From Fibrobacter sp. (GTDB lineage Bacteria; Fibrobacterota; Fibrobacteria; Fibrobacterales; Fibrobacteraceae), in assembly GCA_024398965.1 (NCBI GenBank), contig JAKSIF010000018.1, positions 1 through 55,647 of the forward strand: a stretch of DNA of 55,647 bases, read 5' to 3'. Shown here in pieces: positions 15,184-24,843 of this stretch (position 1 is the first letter of the stretch; the number at the start of each line of letters is the position of its first letter). The position numbers and the translations under genes are program-made. A model generated the notes under the pieces. It made no database searches. It had not been told where the DNA came from and worked only from the letters and a program-made list of their open reading frames with translations.

Positions 15184-16503
15184 ATGTTGTCGAAGATTAA
15201 ACAGTTGCTTTCTTTTGCATCGCTGGTGCTCTTTGCATACTTGCTGTTCTCGCCGGTAATGAGCTTTGCCGCCATTGATACCATTGCCGTAGATGTGGGT
15301 ATCTCTGTGTTCAAGACCATGCCTATTGGCGTTGTTCCTTTTACTGAAACCAAGGGAATTGAATGGATTGAAGAAAAGCCTCATCAGATTGTGACCCGTG
15401 ATGCGGAACTTTCTGGTCGCTTTGAAGTAATTGCCTCTGACAAGTTTAATCTTGCCTTGTTCAGCCGTAGCCGAGCCAAGCATTATATCACAGGCAAGGT
15501 GACTCCTGTTGATGGTGGCAAACTGAAGTTGGAATGCTTCTTGTATGTCTCTCAAACCAAGGACCTGCTGTTGGGCGAAGCTTATACCATTACCCAGCAG
15601 GACTTGCGCCGTGCCATGCACAAGTTCTTTGACCAGGTGATTTATCGCCTTTGGGGCGAACGTGGTGTCGCCTCCACAAAGCTAGCCTATGTTTCCAAGA
15701 TGGATGGAATCAAGCAGGTTGTGATTTCTGATTATGACGGATTCCATCGTTCCCAGATTACTCGTGATACGACCATTAGCATGATGCCTGTGTGGATGAC
15801 GGGTAACAAGGGCTTGATCTATGTGAACTTCAAGACTCATCGCCCGAAGCTTTATTCCAAGATGTTTGGCGGCAGTGAAAAGTCCCTGTTCCCCCAGCTG
15901 GATCAGACATACAGCCCTGCGGTGAATCCGAAAACAGGCGAATTGCTTTTCTCTTCTACGGTTGATGGAAAGACTGATTTGTATATCGGTAATCCAGCTA
16001 CAGGCAAAGCCAAGAAGTTTGCATACCTTAAGAGCAACCAGACTAGCCCTGCATGGAGCCCCTATGCTACCGAAGTCCTGTTTACCAGTGACCGCGGTGG
16101 TGGTCCCCAGATTTTTGTAATGGGTAAGGACGGTAGCGATATGCGTCGAGTGACTTTCATGGGACGCTATAATGAACGTGCCAGCTGGTCTCCGGAAGGT
16201 GATCGTATTGCCTATACCTCTATGGACAATGGCAAGATGAATATCTACACCTGCGCACTCGATGGTTCTGACATTATTCAGTTGACCAATAACGCAGGCA
16301 ATAATGAGCATCCTACCTGGTCTCCTGATGGCAAGCTCATCGCTTTCGCAAGCAACCGTAGTGGTACTTATCAAATTTATATCATGAGAAAGGACGGTTC
16401 CAATGTGACCCGTATTACCAATTCCGGTGAGAATACTTCTCCCACTTGGTCTTTCTTCTATGATGATGAAAATAAACAACAAACAAAAGAAGGTGCAAAA
16501 TGA
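15184..16503 (+). CDS. tolB: Tol-Pal periplasmic beta-propeller TolB
   Basis: A 439-residue exported protein: signal peptide about 1-30 (LLSFASLVLFAYLLFSPVMS), an N-terminal TolB domain (IGVVPFTETKGIEWIEEKP), then a six-bladed propeller. The blade repeats are clear: TSPAWSPYATEVLFTSDRGG, ASWSPEGDRIAYTSMDNG and PTWSPDGKLIAFASNRSG. TolB binds Pal and TolA. The stop overlaps the pal start (ATGA), showing tight coupling. Confidence 0.93.
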   Translation: MLSKIKQLLSFASLVLFAYLLFSPVMSFAAIDTIAVDVGISVFKTMPIGVVPFTETKGIEWIEEKPHQIVTRDAELSGRFEVIASDKFNLALFSRSRAKHYITGKVTPVDGGKLKLECFLYVSQTKDLLLGEAYTITQQDLRRAMHKFFDQVIYRLWGERGVASTKLAYVSKMDGIKQVVISDYDGFHRSQITRDTTISMMPVWMTGNKGLIYVNFKTHRPKLYSKMFGGSEKSLFPQLDQTYSPAVNPKTGELLFSSTVDGKTDLYIGNPATGKAKKFAYLKSNQTSPAWSPYATEVLFTSDRGGGPQIFVMGKDGSDMRRVTFMGRYNERASWSPEGDRIAYTSMDNGKMNIYTCALDGSDIIQLTNNAGNNEHPTWSPDGKLIAFASNRSGTYQIYIMRKDGSNVTRITNSGENTSPTWSFFYDDENKQQTKEGAK

Positions 16504-17102
16504 AAAACATCGTAAAACTCGCTTTGGTGGCATCCGCCGCTGGTCTCTTTTTTGCTGCTTGCTCCAAGCCGCAGCCTCCTGCAACAGAACCTGCTGCAGC
16601 CCCGGCTCCCGTTGCTGAAGCAGCTCCTGCAGCAGCCCCGGTTGCAGAACCTAACGCAGACTCCCTGGCTGCAGAACAGGCTCGTCTTGAAGCTGAACGC
16701 ATTGCCCAGGAACGTGCTCGTCTCGAAGCAGAACGTGCTCGCCTGGAACAGCTCATCAACCAGATCATGAGCGAAGATGTGTACTTCGACTTTGACCGTT
16801 CCGAACTGACTGAAAAGGCTAAGGAATTGCTGGCTCAGGTTGGCGAACTCCTGATTAAGGAAGAACGTTTCACTGTGACTATTGAAGGTCATACCGATGC
16901 TCGCGGTACTGAAGACTACAACTTCACCCTGGGTGCAAAGCGTGCTATGAAGGTGAAGGAATTCCTGGCTGCCTACGGTATCGATGGCAAACGCATGGAA
17001 TCTGTCAGCTATGGTAAGGAAGCTCCCAAGGCAGAAGGTGCTACTGAAGAAGCTTATTCTCAGAACCGTCGTGCCAACTTCCGCGTGAACATCAAGGAGT
17101 AA
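16500..17102 (+). CDS. pal: Peptidoglycan-associated lipoprotein Pal
   Basis: A 200-residue outer-membrane lipoprotein. The lipobox FAAC (Cys21) follows a short signal (LALVASAAGLFFAAC). An Ala-Pro-rich linker and a predicted coiled coil (AEQARLEAERIAQERARLEA) lead into an OmpA-type peptidoglycan-binding domain at about 95-200: VYFDFDRSELTEKAKELL, TIEGHTDARGTEDYN, and the Arg in QNRRANFRVN. The coiled-coil insert before the OmpA domain is longer than in E. coli Pal. It is the penultimate gene of the Tol cluster. Confidence 0.93.
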   Translation: MKNIVKLALVASAAGLFFAACSKPQPPATEPAAAPAPVAEAAPAAAPVAEPNADSLAAEQARLEAERIAQERARLEAERARLEQLINQIMSEDVYFDFDRSELTEKAKELLAQVGELLIKEERFTVTIEGHTDARGTEDYNFTLGAKRAMKVKEFLAAYGIDGKRMESVSYGKEAPKAEGATEEAYSQNRRANFRVNIKE

Positions 17103-17196
17103 TAAACTGGGTGTTGTGGGCAAGTTTACTTGTCCTTGACCAAGGTTGAATTCTTGAATTGCAAAACGACAACGTGATTTAATTACTGAGGCGTAT

Positions 17197-18240
17197 ATGA
17201 AACGTTTGGCTAGTGGTTTTATTTGCTTGGCTGCCATTTCCATGGCTTTGACCGGTTGTAGCAAGGTGACTATGCTTCGTACCGAGGAGATGAAGTCCGT
17301 CGGAAACGATGTGCAGACAACGGTTCAGCAGAATGCTGCCTACACTGTTGAAACTCTGAGTGCGCAGAATGATTCTTTGCGTGCAGAACTTGATTCTGTC
17401 AATGCTCGACTGAATGCTGCATCTCTTGCACAGAAGCGAATGCAGGCTGAAATCACGATGCTTTCTCGTCGCGTATCCGACGAATCCGAACGCAATGACT
17501 CTAGACAGGAAGAAATCATCTACCGTCTGGATATGCTGTTAGGCAAGTCCGACAAGATTCTTGCCAAGAAAGTGGTGGTTAGCGGTGCTCCTGCTGCTCC
17601 CATGTCCTTGGATAGTCTTGAACGCGAAGCTGAAAAGCTGGTGGAAGCCGAGGCCATGTTCAATACAGCCCGTTCAGATTATCACCGCGGTGAATACAAG
17701 CTAGCTTACTCCGGCTTCAAGCAGGTCTACGAACAGATGAAGACTGGCGAACTTGCCGAGAATTCTCTGTACTGGATGGCAATCTGCCTGATTGATGTAA
17801 ATCAGATGGACAAGGCAAAGAAGGTTTTCGCTCGTATGTCTGAAGCCTTCCCGGACGGTCAGAAGACTTGCCCTGCCATGTTCAAGCTTGCTAACATCTA
17901 CGGTGATGAATGCGATATCGATATGCAGAAGCAGTATCTGCAGAAGATCCTTTCCAACAAGACTTGCGAGGCATCCGGCGAATTTGAACAAGCTGCCGAA
18001 ATGCTTCAGGAAATTCTTGAAAAGGAAGAAAAGAAGAATGAGGACGGTACTCCTGCCGAAGTTTGCGTTCCTAAGGAACAGCCTGCAGAACAGAATGCTA
18101 CGGAAAATGCACCTGCCGCAGCACCTGCTACAGAACCGGCTCCCAATGCAAACGCAACTCCTGCAACAGAAAGTGCCGCTCCCGCTGCTGCTCCGGCTGC
18201 AGCACCGGCTACAACTTCTGCACCGGTTCCTGCAAACTAA
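17197..18240 (+). CDS. cpoB: Tol-Pal associated TPR lipoprotein CpoB/YbgF
   Basis: A 347-residue lipoprotein (lipobox LTGC after MKRLASGFICLAAISMALTG) with GAGG upstream of the ATG. A coiled coil at about 45-115 (QNDSLRAELDSVNARLNAA) trimerises CpoB in E. coli. TPR-like helices follow at about 145-275 (MFNTARSDYHRGEYKLAYSG, AENSLYWMAICLIDVNQMDK). A long Ala/Pro/Thr tail from about 290 is unlike E. coli and may reach through peptidoglycan. CpoB links cell-wall synthesis to Tol constriction. It lies 94 nt after pal, in a gap containing a small hairpin (GGGCAAG / CTTGTCC). Confidence 0.88.
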   Translation: MKRLASGFICLAAISMALTGCSKVTMLRTEEMKSVGNDVQTTVQQNAAYTVETLSAQNDSLRAELDSVNARLNAASLAQKRMQAEITMLSRRVSDESERNDSRQEEIIYRLDMLLGKSDKILAKKVVVSGAPAAPMSLDSLEREAEKLVEAEAMFNTARSDYHRGEYKLAYSGFKQVYEQMKTGELAENSLYWMAICLIDVNQMDKAKKVFARMSEAFPDGQKTCPAMFKLANIYGDECDIDMQKQYLQKILSNKTCEASGEFEQAAEMLQEILEKEEKKNEDGTPAEVCVPKEQPAEQNATENAPAAAPATEPAPNANATPATESAAPAAAPAAAPATTSAPVPAN

Positions 18241-18272
18241 AACCTCATAGTTTTTTCTAGAAGAGAACAAAA

Positions 18273-18305
18273 GTGCCGTTGGTCCTAGGATCAACGGCAT
18301 TTTTA
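18273..18305. terminator. Bidirectional terminator between cpoB and murA
   Basis: GTGCCGTTG and CAACGGCAT flank a 10-nt loop, followed by TTTTT on the plus strand. On the minus strand the same stem is followed by CTTTTG. It separates the converging tol cluster and murA. Confidence 0.85.
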
Positions 18306-18339
18306 TATCGATTTTGCCAGTGGCGGTATCGCGAATTAT

Positions 18340-19617
18340 TTACGGTTCGTCAGCGTCAATGATGACGCGTTCCACCTTGGCACCAAGATTTGCCATCTTT
18401 GCTTCGAAGTCTTCATAACCGCGGTCCAGATGGTAGATTCGACTGATCTTGGTTTCGCCGTCGGCAATGAGGGCGGCAAGGACCATGGCCATGCTGGCGC
18501 GAAGGTCGGTACCCATGACTTCGGCACCTTCCAGCGGGAGGCCGCCCTTGATGGTGGCTGTATTACCGCTGATGGTTATGTTTGCTCCAAGACGTTCCAG
18601 TTCGGCCACATGCTTGAAGCGGTCGTTATAGACGGTGTCCTGGATAACGCTGTTGCCTGGGATGGAAAGAAGGGTTGCCATTAGGGGTGCCTGCATGTCC
18701 GTGGGATATCCCGGGAAGGGCAACGTCTGGATGGTGATGGGCTTCAGTTCCTGACCGCGGGCGTCCACTTCGGCCCAGTCGGCGCCTACGTTCACCTTGC
18801 AGCCCATTTCGCGGAAGGCGTCCAGGGTGGAGGCGATATGTTCGGGAATGATCTTGTTTACCTTGACGCAGCCGCGGGTAATGGCGGCGCAGCAAAGGAA
18901 GGAGCCTGCCTCGATACGGTCTGGAATAGTGTAGCCATTACCGGGGCGGAGGGTTTCGACGCCCTGCACCGTAAGGGTACGGGTGCCGCGGCCCTGGATC
19001 TTTGCGCCCATGCCGATGAGGAAGTCCACCAGGTTGTCGATTTCAGGTTCCAGAGCTGCATTTTGCAGCACGCTTGTACCCTTGGCGAGGGTTGCTGCCA
19101 TCAAGACATTTACGGTGGCGCCGACGCTGGAAATAGGGAAGTGGAACGTACCGCCGGGAAGGCGTCCGTCGCAGGTTGCTTCTACGTAACCGCGGGTCAA
19201 AGTAATCTTTGCGCCGAGAGCTTCAAGGCCCTTCAGATGCAAGTCGACAGGGCGGGGGCCCCAGGCGCATCCGCCAGGAAGAGAAACGCGGCAACGGCCA
19301 AAGCGGGCCACCAGAGGTCCAAGCACATAGAAACTTGCTCTCATGGTCTTGACCAGTTCATAGGGTGCTTCAAGATGGTCGGCACCGCGAGTGTCGATCT
19401 TCAGCGTGTGGGCTTCGCCACTAATGCGGCAACCGATGACGCGAAGCACGTCGGACATTGTCTTCATGTCTTTCAGATGCGGAACATTGGTGATTTCGGA
19501 AACACCGTCTGCCAGGAGGGCTGCTGCCATTACGGCGAGCACGGCGTTCTTTGCGCCTGAAACTTCAACTTCGCCGACCAGCGGCTGCTTAACTTGGGGA
19601 ACAATAAACTGGTACAT
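18340..19617 (-). CDS. murA: UDP-N-acetylglucosamine 1-carboxyvinyltransferase
   Basis: A 425-residue MurA, which transfers enolpyruvate from PEP to UDP-GlcNAc in the first committed step of peptidoglycan synthesis. Signatures: EVSGAKNAVLAVMAAALLA (substrate Lys-Asn), TMRASFYVLGPLVARFG, and the catalytic loop LPGGCAWGPRPVDLHL with Cys117. That Cys predicts sensitivity to fosfomycin-type alkylation. The loop usually reads GGCAIGARP; Trp and Pro here are unusual. The late PYPTDMQ-type stretch is present as GYPTDMQAPLMA. It is a single gene between two intergenic hairpins. Confidence 0.95.
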   Translation of the reverse strand: MYQFIVPQVKQPLVGEVEVSGAKNAVLAVMAAALLADGVSEITNVPHLKDMKTMSDVLRVIGCRISGEAHTLKIDTRGADHLEAPYELVKTMRASFYVLGPLVARFGRCRVSLPGGCAWGPRPVDLHLKGLEALGAKITLTRGYVEATCDGRLPGGTFHFPISSVGATVNVLMAATLAKGTSVLQNAALEPEIDNLVDFLIGMGAKIQGRGTRTLTVQGVETLRPGNGYTIPDRIEAGSFLCCAAITRGCVKVNKIIPEHIASTLDAFREMGCKVNVGADWAEVDARGQELKPITIQTLPFPGYPTDMQAPLMATLLSIPGNSVIQDTVYNDRFKHVAELERLGANITISGNTATIKGGLPLEGAEVMGTDLRASMAMVLAALIADGETKISRIYHLDRGYEDFEAKMANLGAKVERVIIDADEP

Positions 19618-19689
19618 TTCAAGTCTCTTTAATTTACACGCCCAAATCTAGAAATTTTACCATATCTTGCAGGCTTTGTATATGAGAAT

Positions 19690-19711
19690 AGCAAGCTTAA
19701 AAAAGCTTGCT
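19690..19711. repeat. Inverted repeat between murA and the RDD gene
   Basis: AGCAAGCTT-AAAA-AAGCTTGCT, a 9-bp perfect stem. It lies downstream of the RDD gene and upstream of murA on the minus strand. There is no T-run after it, so a terminator role is uncertain; it could also be a protein-binding site in front of murA. Confidence 0.45.
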
Positions 19712-19761
19712 TATAAGGCCCCCTTTAGGGAGACTGTTTTTATGTGGGTCTTGTTCAGCCC

Positions 19762-20538
19762 CTATTTTAATTTTGCTTTGCTAACGGTAATGACCTTGGC
19801 TTCGTGGACAACGCGGGTTCTTGCAACAAAGTCGTGGAGAGCTCGACGCTTGGGGTCCAGAATGACAATAAGGTAGCCCAGTCCGTAGAACATCAGTGTG
19901 AACTGGGTAAAAATGCTTGCCACGTAGCGGACGATGGCGGAAAGCCAGGTCAGTTTTTCTCCGTCAAAGGTCTCGATATGAATTCTGAAAAGTCTTTTGC
20001 CGGGGGTGGAGGAGGTTAGCGCATTGAATACGATAAAGTAGATTGCCTGGACGATACCCCAGATGGTAAGGAAGAGATGCATACCGGTGGCGCCGAGCAG
20101 GTTGTTCAGGGCGGATTCGGAATTGGGGTCGGTAATGTAGGCGTTCATGGCGTCAGAAATTGCTGCCAGATCAACCAGCTGCATCTGGTTCATTACTAAC
20201 AACATAACAACACCGAAGGCAGACAGGATGAAGTTGTCTACGAAGTAGGCGAGGGCTCGAGTAAGGAAGGTGGCGTAGCGCTTGCCAGTCTTATGCTGGG
20301 CAAGGATTGCCTCAAGGGCTGCCTTCACCTGTTCCTCTTCGGTCATGTTTTCTGCGGCGGCTTCCTTGGCTTCTTCGGTTTCTGCCCAGGTGACCCAGGC
20401 TTCCATTCCAGAATGCCATACCAAGGTTTCGGGCTTTATGGTGCCGGCCTTTACAAAATCCTTGATTTCATCGATAGAGAAGGGGCCTTTGCGTCGGTCG
20501 CCCTCTGTTACGGTTTCGTCTATGTAATACCAAATCAT
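19762..20538 (-). CDS. GYF-domain plus RDD-family membrane protein
   Basis: A 258-residue protein using ATG 20538. It begins IWYYIDETVTEGDRRKGPFS and continues to GMEAWVTWAE. This is a GYF_2-type domain, a small fold found at the N-terminus of many bacterial membrane proteins. After a helical linker comes an RDD domain with RYATFLTRALAYFVDNFILS (Arg and Asp kept), helices at about 105-125 and 155-175, and TSSTPGKRLFRIHI. Function is not established; RDD proteins are linked to ion antiport in some bacteria. TACATT ends 8 nt before the start, divergent from rapA. Confidence 0.75.
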   Translation of the reverse strand: MIWYYIDETVTEGDRRKGPFSIDEIKDFVKAGTIKPETLVWHSGMEAWVTWAETEEAKEAAAENMTEEEQVKAALEAILAQHKTGKRYATFLTRALAYFVDNFILSAFGVVMLLVMNQMQLVDLAAISDAMNAYITDPNSESALNNLLGATGMHLFLTIWGIVQAIYFIVFNALTSSTPGKRLFRIHIETFDGEKLTWLSAIVRYVASIFTQFTLMFYGLGYLIVILDPKRRALHDFVARTRVVHEAKVITVSKAKLK

Positions 20539-20622
20539 ACGAACTAAATGTAGTAAAAAAGCGGCTAGGAACTGCATTGACGTAAAAGCCGAAATTTTGA
20601 AAAAAAACTAGATTTGGGGCTT

Positions 20623-23613
20623 ATGATGAACTTTAAGGTTGGCCAACGTTACGTAAGTCAATCGGAACCTTCTCTGGGGCTTGGCATAGTCACAGAGGTG
20701 CAGGACCGTATTGTCAAGATTTCTTTCCCTGCCGTGAACGATGTGCGCATGTACCGTTCCATGGGGGCTCCCGTTGATCGTTTTGTTTTGGAAGCTGGCG
20801 AAACCGCCAAGAGTGAAAAGGGTGTTTCTTTTACCGTAGAAAAAGCGACCGAAGTGGACGGTATCATGGTCTATGAGGGCCGTGCCGGTAGATCCATGAA
20901 GGAGTCTGAGCTGAATGCAAAGATTTCCATTGCAAGGCCTGCGGACCTTTTCCGAGCTTTGACCGAGAATCGCGTATCCAATAGCGAACAGTTCCAGCGT
21001 CGCGAACAGTCCATGGACCTTTCCTGCAAGTGGATGTCCTCGACCGTACGCGGTATGATTGGACCTCGTGTCAGCAAGATTCCCCATCAGTATTACCTTT
21101 GCCAACGCGCCTGCTCCAGCTCCGCGCTGCCCCGCCTAATGCTTTCTGATGAAGTGGGGTTGGGTAAGACTATTGAGGCGGGCATGATCTGGCATGCCCT
21201 GAAGGCCCGCGGTCGCTTGACCCGAACCCTGATTATCGTTCCCGAGACTTTGAAGCACCAGTGGCTTATCGAAATGAAGCGTCGTTTCAACCACCTGTTT
21301 ACCTTGGTGGACGAAGGCTACCTGAAGGGACTTTTCGTGGCCGATGACGACGATAAGCCCAATCCGTTCTCTGTGGCCAACGATATTATCTGCTCCATCG
21401 ATTTCCTGATCAAACAGCCTGCCCTTATCGAAGACTTGCTGAAGACCAAGTGGGACATGGTGATTATCGATGAAGCCCACCACCTGGTTTGTGAAGATGG
21501 CTTTACCAGCCACGAGTACCTTTTGGCCAATGCGGTTATCCAGCGTTCCAAGGGTGTATTGCTCCTGACGGGTACGCCGCTGCAGTTCCATCCGGAATCC
21601 CAGTTCAATCGTCTTAAGATGCTGGACCCGGTTCGTTTTGCCGACTATAACAACTTTATCAAGGACCAGGATGCCTACCGCAAGCTGGTTAATGAACTGA
21701 ACAAGCTGCCGACGGATCCTGGTCAGCAGATGAGCTGGGACGACCTGAACGAAATCGTTCCCAAGAAGTCCATGATCCGCCCCTGGCTGGAACAGGAAAG
21801 TGCCAAGTCCATGTCTGCGGACGAATGGATTCGCCGTATCGTGGACGCCGTGGGCACTGGTTCTGTGGTGTTCCGCAATACCCGTAAGGGTGTGGGCGGA
21901 TTCCCCAAGCGTGTTCTCGACGAAGTTGCCCTGGAACCGGACCTTGAGTATCGCGACATGGTGAACGCTGCTGCGGAGCAGGATCTGGATATGTCTACCG
22001 ACATTCAGGAAAACGGCCTGCTTTGCACGTCCTATTCCGATGCGTGGGCTAGGGACGAACGATACGTCTGGCTCAAGAAGTTCCTTAAGGAACATAAGAA
22101 CGACAAGGTTCTCCTGATTTGTGAATCTATGCAGGTGGTGCTAGCTCTTGAAGCGCTCCTGACGGAATACATGGGCGAGGGCGCCTTCTCCATGTTCCAT
22201 GAGAACATGACCATTATGGCCCGCGACAAGGCTGCCGCCAACTTCAGTAGACCCGATGGTGCCAACCTGTTGATCGCTTCTGAAATCGGTTCCGAAGGCC
22301 GTAACTTCCAGTTTGCCCATCATCTGATTCTCTTTGACCTGCCGTTGGACGCCTCCTTGGTGGAACAGCGTATTGGCCGTCTGGACCGTATCGGTCAGAC
22401 AGAGGACATTATCATTCACGTTCCTTATGTGAAGGGCTCTGGTCAGGAAGTCATGTTCCGCTGGTACCACAACGGCTTGAACGCCTTTGGTACTCCTATG
22501 ATGAGCGGTGGCGAACTGTTCATGAAGTATACCGACGAACTGATTGCCTCTTTGGCTGAACCTCAGGAACTGCTCCAGAATTTCATCGACAACGTGATTC
22601 CCAAGGTCAAGAAAGACAGCGATGCCATGCGCAAGAACATCGAGAAGGGTCGCGACCGTCTGTTGGAATTTAACTCCCGCAATCCGGCCAAGGCCAAGGA
22701 AATTACCGACGAAATTGAACGTATCGATGCCGTTCCCGATCTGCAGACCTTGGTGTTCTCCTCTTTGATGGACCGCGGTCTTGAAATTGAGAAGAGCAAG
22801 ATCCCCGGCTGTTTCGTGATTACCATGGGAACCCAGGTGGAAGCTGGCTCCGTTCCGGGCATGCCTGAATCCGTGGGCGGTATTCCGGGAAGCAGCAGTG
22901 CTGGCGGTCGTGTGGTCCAGGAAGTGGGAACCTTTGACGAAGGAACCGGTGGCGGTGACGAAGATGCCCGCTACAGCGATTCCTCCAGCTTGACCGTGAC
23001 TTTCGACCGTAAGGTCGCCATGATTCACGATGAAGTGGACTTTGTCAGCCTTGAACATCCCTTGTCTCAGGGTGTGATGGATTTTGAAACCACGCTGGAC
23101 AATGGCGCTGTAGCTTGCAACATCTGGCCCAACTCTGGTATGCGCGGCCTTTTGATGCAGTACAACTTTGCCGTAGACTTTTCCATTTCCGAGGAATGGG
23201 GCGTGTCTGATATTGCTGGCCCCAAGTACCTCAGCGTGTTGGTAAGCCCTACCGGCGAAGACATGTCTGCCAAGTTGGAAGATCTTTCCAAGGCTTCTTT
23301 CAAGGACGTTCCTGTGCCTCAGGGTAATCCTGCCGTAAATATGACCCTTAAGTACTTTGGTAAGGATGGCCTTGCCATTGCTCGTCGAGTGGTTATGACC
23401 CAGGCTAAGGAACTGGCTGAAGTTGCAGCAGAAGCCGTGGAAGCTAGAGCCGAACAGGAATACCAGCGAATGAACCATTTGCTGATGATGCGCGGCAAGG
23501 CGGGTAACAACGAACAGTTGAAACAGCTCCGCAAGAACGCCCAGGAATGGAAGAAGATTATTTCCAACCCGCAGCTCCGCTTGGATGCCATCCGTCTTCT
23601 GGTTTGCCGCTAA
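20623..23613 (+). CDS. rapA: RNA-polymerase-associated SWI2/SNF2 helicase-like protein RapA
   Basis: About 996 residues. N-terminal Tudor-like region (VGQRYVSQSEPSLGLGIVTE), then the SNF2 ATPase: Walker A SDEVGLGKTIEAGMIW, Walker B/DEAH as VIIDEAHHLV, motif III LLTGTPLQFH, and the second lobe with LIASEIGSEGRNFQFAHHLI and QRIGRLDRIGQ. A long C-terminal region follows, as in E. coli RapA (968 aa), which recycles stalled RNA polymerase. ATGs at 20623 and 20626 are both possible. A stretch around residues 745-775 is Gly/Ser-rich and probably flexible. Confidence 0.88.
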   Translation: MMNFKVGQRYVSQSEPSLGLGIVTEVQDRIVKISFPAVNDVRMYRSMGAPVDRFVLEAGETAKSEKGVSFTVEKATEVDGIMVYEGRAGRSMKESELNAKISIARPADLFRALTENRVSNSEQFQRREQSMDLSCKWMSSTVRGMIGPRVSKIPHQYYLCQRACSSSALPRLMLSDEVGLGKTIEAGMIWHALKARGRLTRTLIIVPETLKHQWLIEMKRRFNHLFTLVDEGYLKGLFVADDDDKPNPFSVANDIICSIDFLIKQPALIEDLLKTKWDMVIIDEAHHLVCEDGFTSHEYLLANAVIQRSKGVLLLTGTPLQFHPESQFNRLKMLDPVRFADYNNFIKDQDAYRKLVNELNKLPTDPGQQMSWDDLNEIVPKKSMIRPWLEQESAKSMSADEWIRRIVDAVGTGSVVFRNTRKGVGGFPKRVLDEVALEPDLEYRDMVNAAAEQDLDMSTDIQENGLLCTSYSDAWARDERYVWLKKFLKEHKNDKVLLICESMQVVLALEALLTEYMGEGAFSMFHENMTIMARDKAAANFSRPDGANLLIASEIGSEGRNFQFAHHLILFDLPLDASLVEQRIGRLDRIGQTEDIIIHVPYVKGSGQEVMFRWYHNGLNAFGTPMMSGGELFMKYTDELIASLAEPQELLQNFIDNVIPKVKKDSDAMRKNIEKGRDRLLEFNSRNPAKAKEITDEIERIDAVPDLQTLVFSSLMDRGLEIEKSKIPGCFVITMGTQVEAGSVPGMPESVGGIPGSSSAGGRVVQEVGTFDEGTGGGDEDARYSDSSSLTVTFDRKVAMIHDEVDFVSLEHPLSQGVMDFETTLDNGAVACNIWPNSGMRGLLMQYNFAVDFSISEEWGVSDIAGPKYLSVLVSPTGEDMSAKLEDLSKASFKDVPVPQGNPAVNMTLKYFGKDGLAIARRVVMTQAKELAEVAAEAVEARAEQEYQRMNHLLMMRGKAGNNEQLKQLRKNAQEWKKIISNPQLRLDAIRLLVCR

Positions 23614-23646
23614 CCTTTAAACTTTAACCTCTCCGCTTTACGCTAA
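23614..23646. repeat. Pyrimidine repeat tract
   Basis: CTTTAAACTTTAACCTCTCC followed by GCTTTACGC, the reverse-complement flavour of the 9384-9492 tract, fills the rapA-proB gap. Confidence 0.5.
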
Positions 23647-23648
23647 TT

Positions 23649-24788
23649 ATGAGTGAATTAAGAAAGAACATTTTGAATGAAGCCCATCGCATTGTGGTGA
23701 AGATCGGTTCCCGCATTTTGGTGGATTCCGAGAAGGGTGGCGTCCGTACCCGTTACATCCAGAAACTGGCTGATTCCGTGGCTCGCCTTATGGAAGCTGG
23801 CAAGGAAGTGGTGATTGTGACTTCCGGTGCTGTAGGTACCGGCATGAGCCAGCTGGGCTACAAGGAAAAGCCCACGGTTATCGCCGAGAAGCAGGCTTGC
23901 GCCGCTGTGGGCCAGATCGACCTGATGTACGCTTACCGCGAAATGTTCCGCTGGTGTCAACTTTCCGTTGGCCAGATTCTTTTGTCTGCCGAGGACTTCC
24001 GCGACCGTAACCGCTACAAGAACTTGCAGAACACCATCAAGGCCATGCTTACCCGTAAGATTGTTCCCATCATTAACGAGAACGACTCCTTGGCGGTTGC
24101 CGAAATCAAGGTGGGCGATAACGACAAGCTGTCTTCCGACGTTGCATTGTTCCTTGATGCCGACTTGCTCTTGATCTTTACCGACGAAGACGGCCTCTTC
24201 GATGACAATCCCAAGAAGAATCCCAACGCACGCTTGCTGCGTTTCGTTCCCGAGATTACTCCTGCGGTTCTCGCCTTGGCAGGCAAGCCCGGTGAAGCGG
24301 GCTCCGCTGTAAGTACCGGCGGTATGCGTAGTAAGCTTGAGGCCATCCGCAACGTAACCAAGAGCGGCTGCAATGCGTTCCTTGCTTGCGGTATGCGCGT
24401 GCTGCCCCACGAAGTGATTCTGGAACAGGCCGAGGGAACTTTGTTCGTAGGTTCCAAGAAGAAACTTAACAGCCGTCAGCGTTGGCTCAGCTTTATTACC
24501 ACTCCCCGCGGAAGCGTGGTGGTGGACGAAGGTGGCGTGAAGGCACTCCGCGAAAAGCATTCCAGCCTGCTGCCTGTGGGTGTTGTTTCTGTGAAGAAGC
24601 ATTTCGACAAGGGTGACCTGATTGAAGTGCTCTGCGAATCAGGCGAAGCCGTAGCCCGCGGTGTTGCCAAGTTCGATAGCGAAACCCTGAAGCTGGTGCT
24701 TCACAAGAAGACCGCGGAAATCCATGCCTTGCTGGGTAAGGACGTTGCCGACGAACTTGTACACAAAAACGACTTGGTAGTATTTTAA
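23649..24788 (+). CDS. proB: Glutamate 5-kinase
   Basis: A 379-residue kinase making glutamyl-5-phosphate, the first step of proline synthesis. The amino-acid kinase domain has VVKIGSRILVD, VIVTSGAVGTGMSQLG, INENDSLAVAEIKVGDND and GTGGM-like VSTGGMRSKLEA. A C-terminal PUA domain at about 280-360 (RGSVVVDEGGVKALREKHSS) makes it the long form. The other proline gene, proC, lies at 50194-51000 on the opposite strand, so the pathway is split; proA is not in the window. Confidence 0.95.
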   Translation: MSELRKNILNEAHRIVVKIGSRILVDSEKGGVRTRYIQKLADSVARLMEAGKEVVIVTSGAVGTGMSQLGYKEKPTVIAEKQACAAVGQIDLMYAYREMFRWCQLSVGQILLSAEDFRDRNRYKNLQNTIKAMLTRKIVPIINENDSLAVAEIKVGDNDKLSSDVALFLDADLLLIFTDEDGLFDDNPKKNPNARLLRFVPEITPAVLALAGKPGEAGSAVSTGGMRSKLEAIRNVTKSGCNAFLACGMRVLPHEVILEQAEGTLFVGSKKKLNSRQRWLSFITTPRGSVVVDEGGVKALREKHSSLLPVGVVSVKKHFDKGDLIEVLCESGEAVARGVAKFDSETLKLVLHKKTAEIHALLGKDVADELVHKNDLVVF

Positions 24789-24838
24789 ATGAACAATGTA
24801 TAAATTCTTCATTTTTCATACTTAATTTTTAACTGGTA
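24789..24838. repeat. A/T-rich degenerate repeat (ATGAACAATG type)
   Basis: ATGAACAATGTATAAATTC followed by TTCATTTTTCATACTTAA. The first half is partly the reverse complement of the second. The same words recur at 28201-28230, 43861-43905 and 51010-51125. Confidence 0.5.
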
Positions 24839-24843
24839 AGATT

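Noticed and set aside
22141-23478. Minus-strand open frame of 445 codons opposite rapA
   Set aside because: It lies fully inside the helicase gene, with no ribosome site and composition typical of antisense frames.
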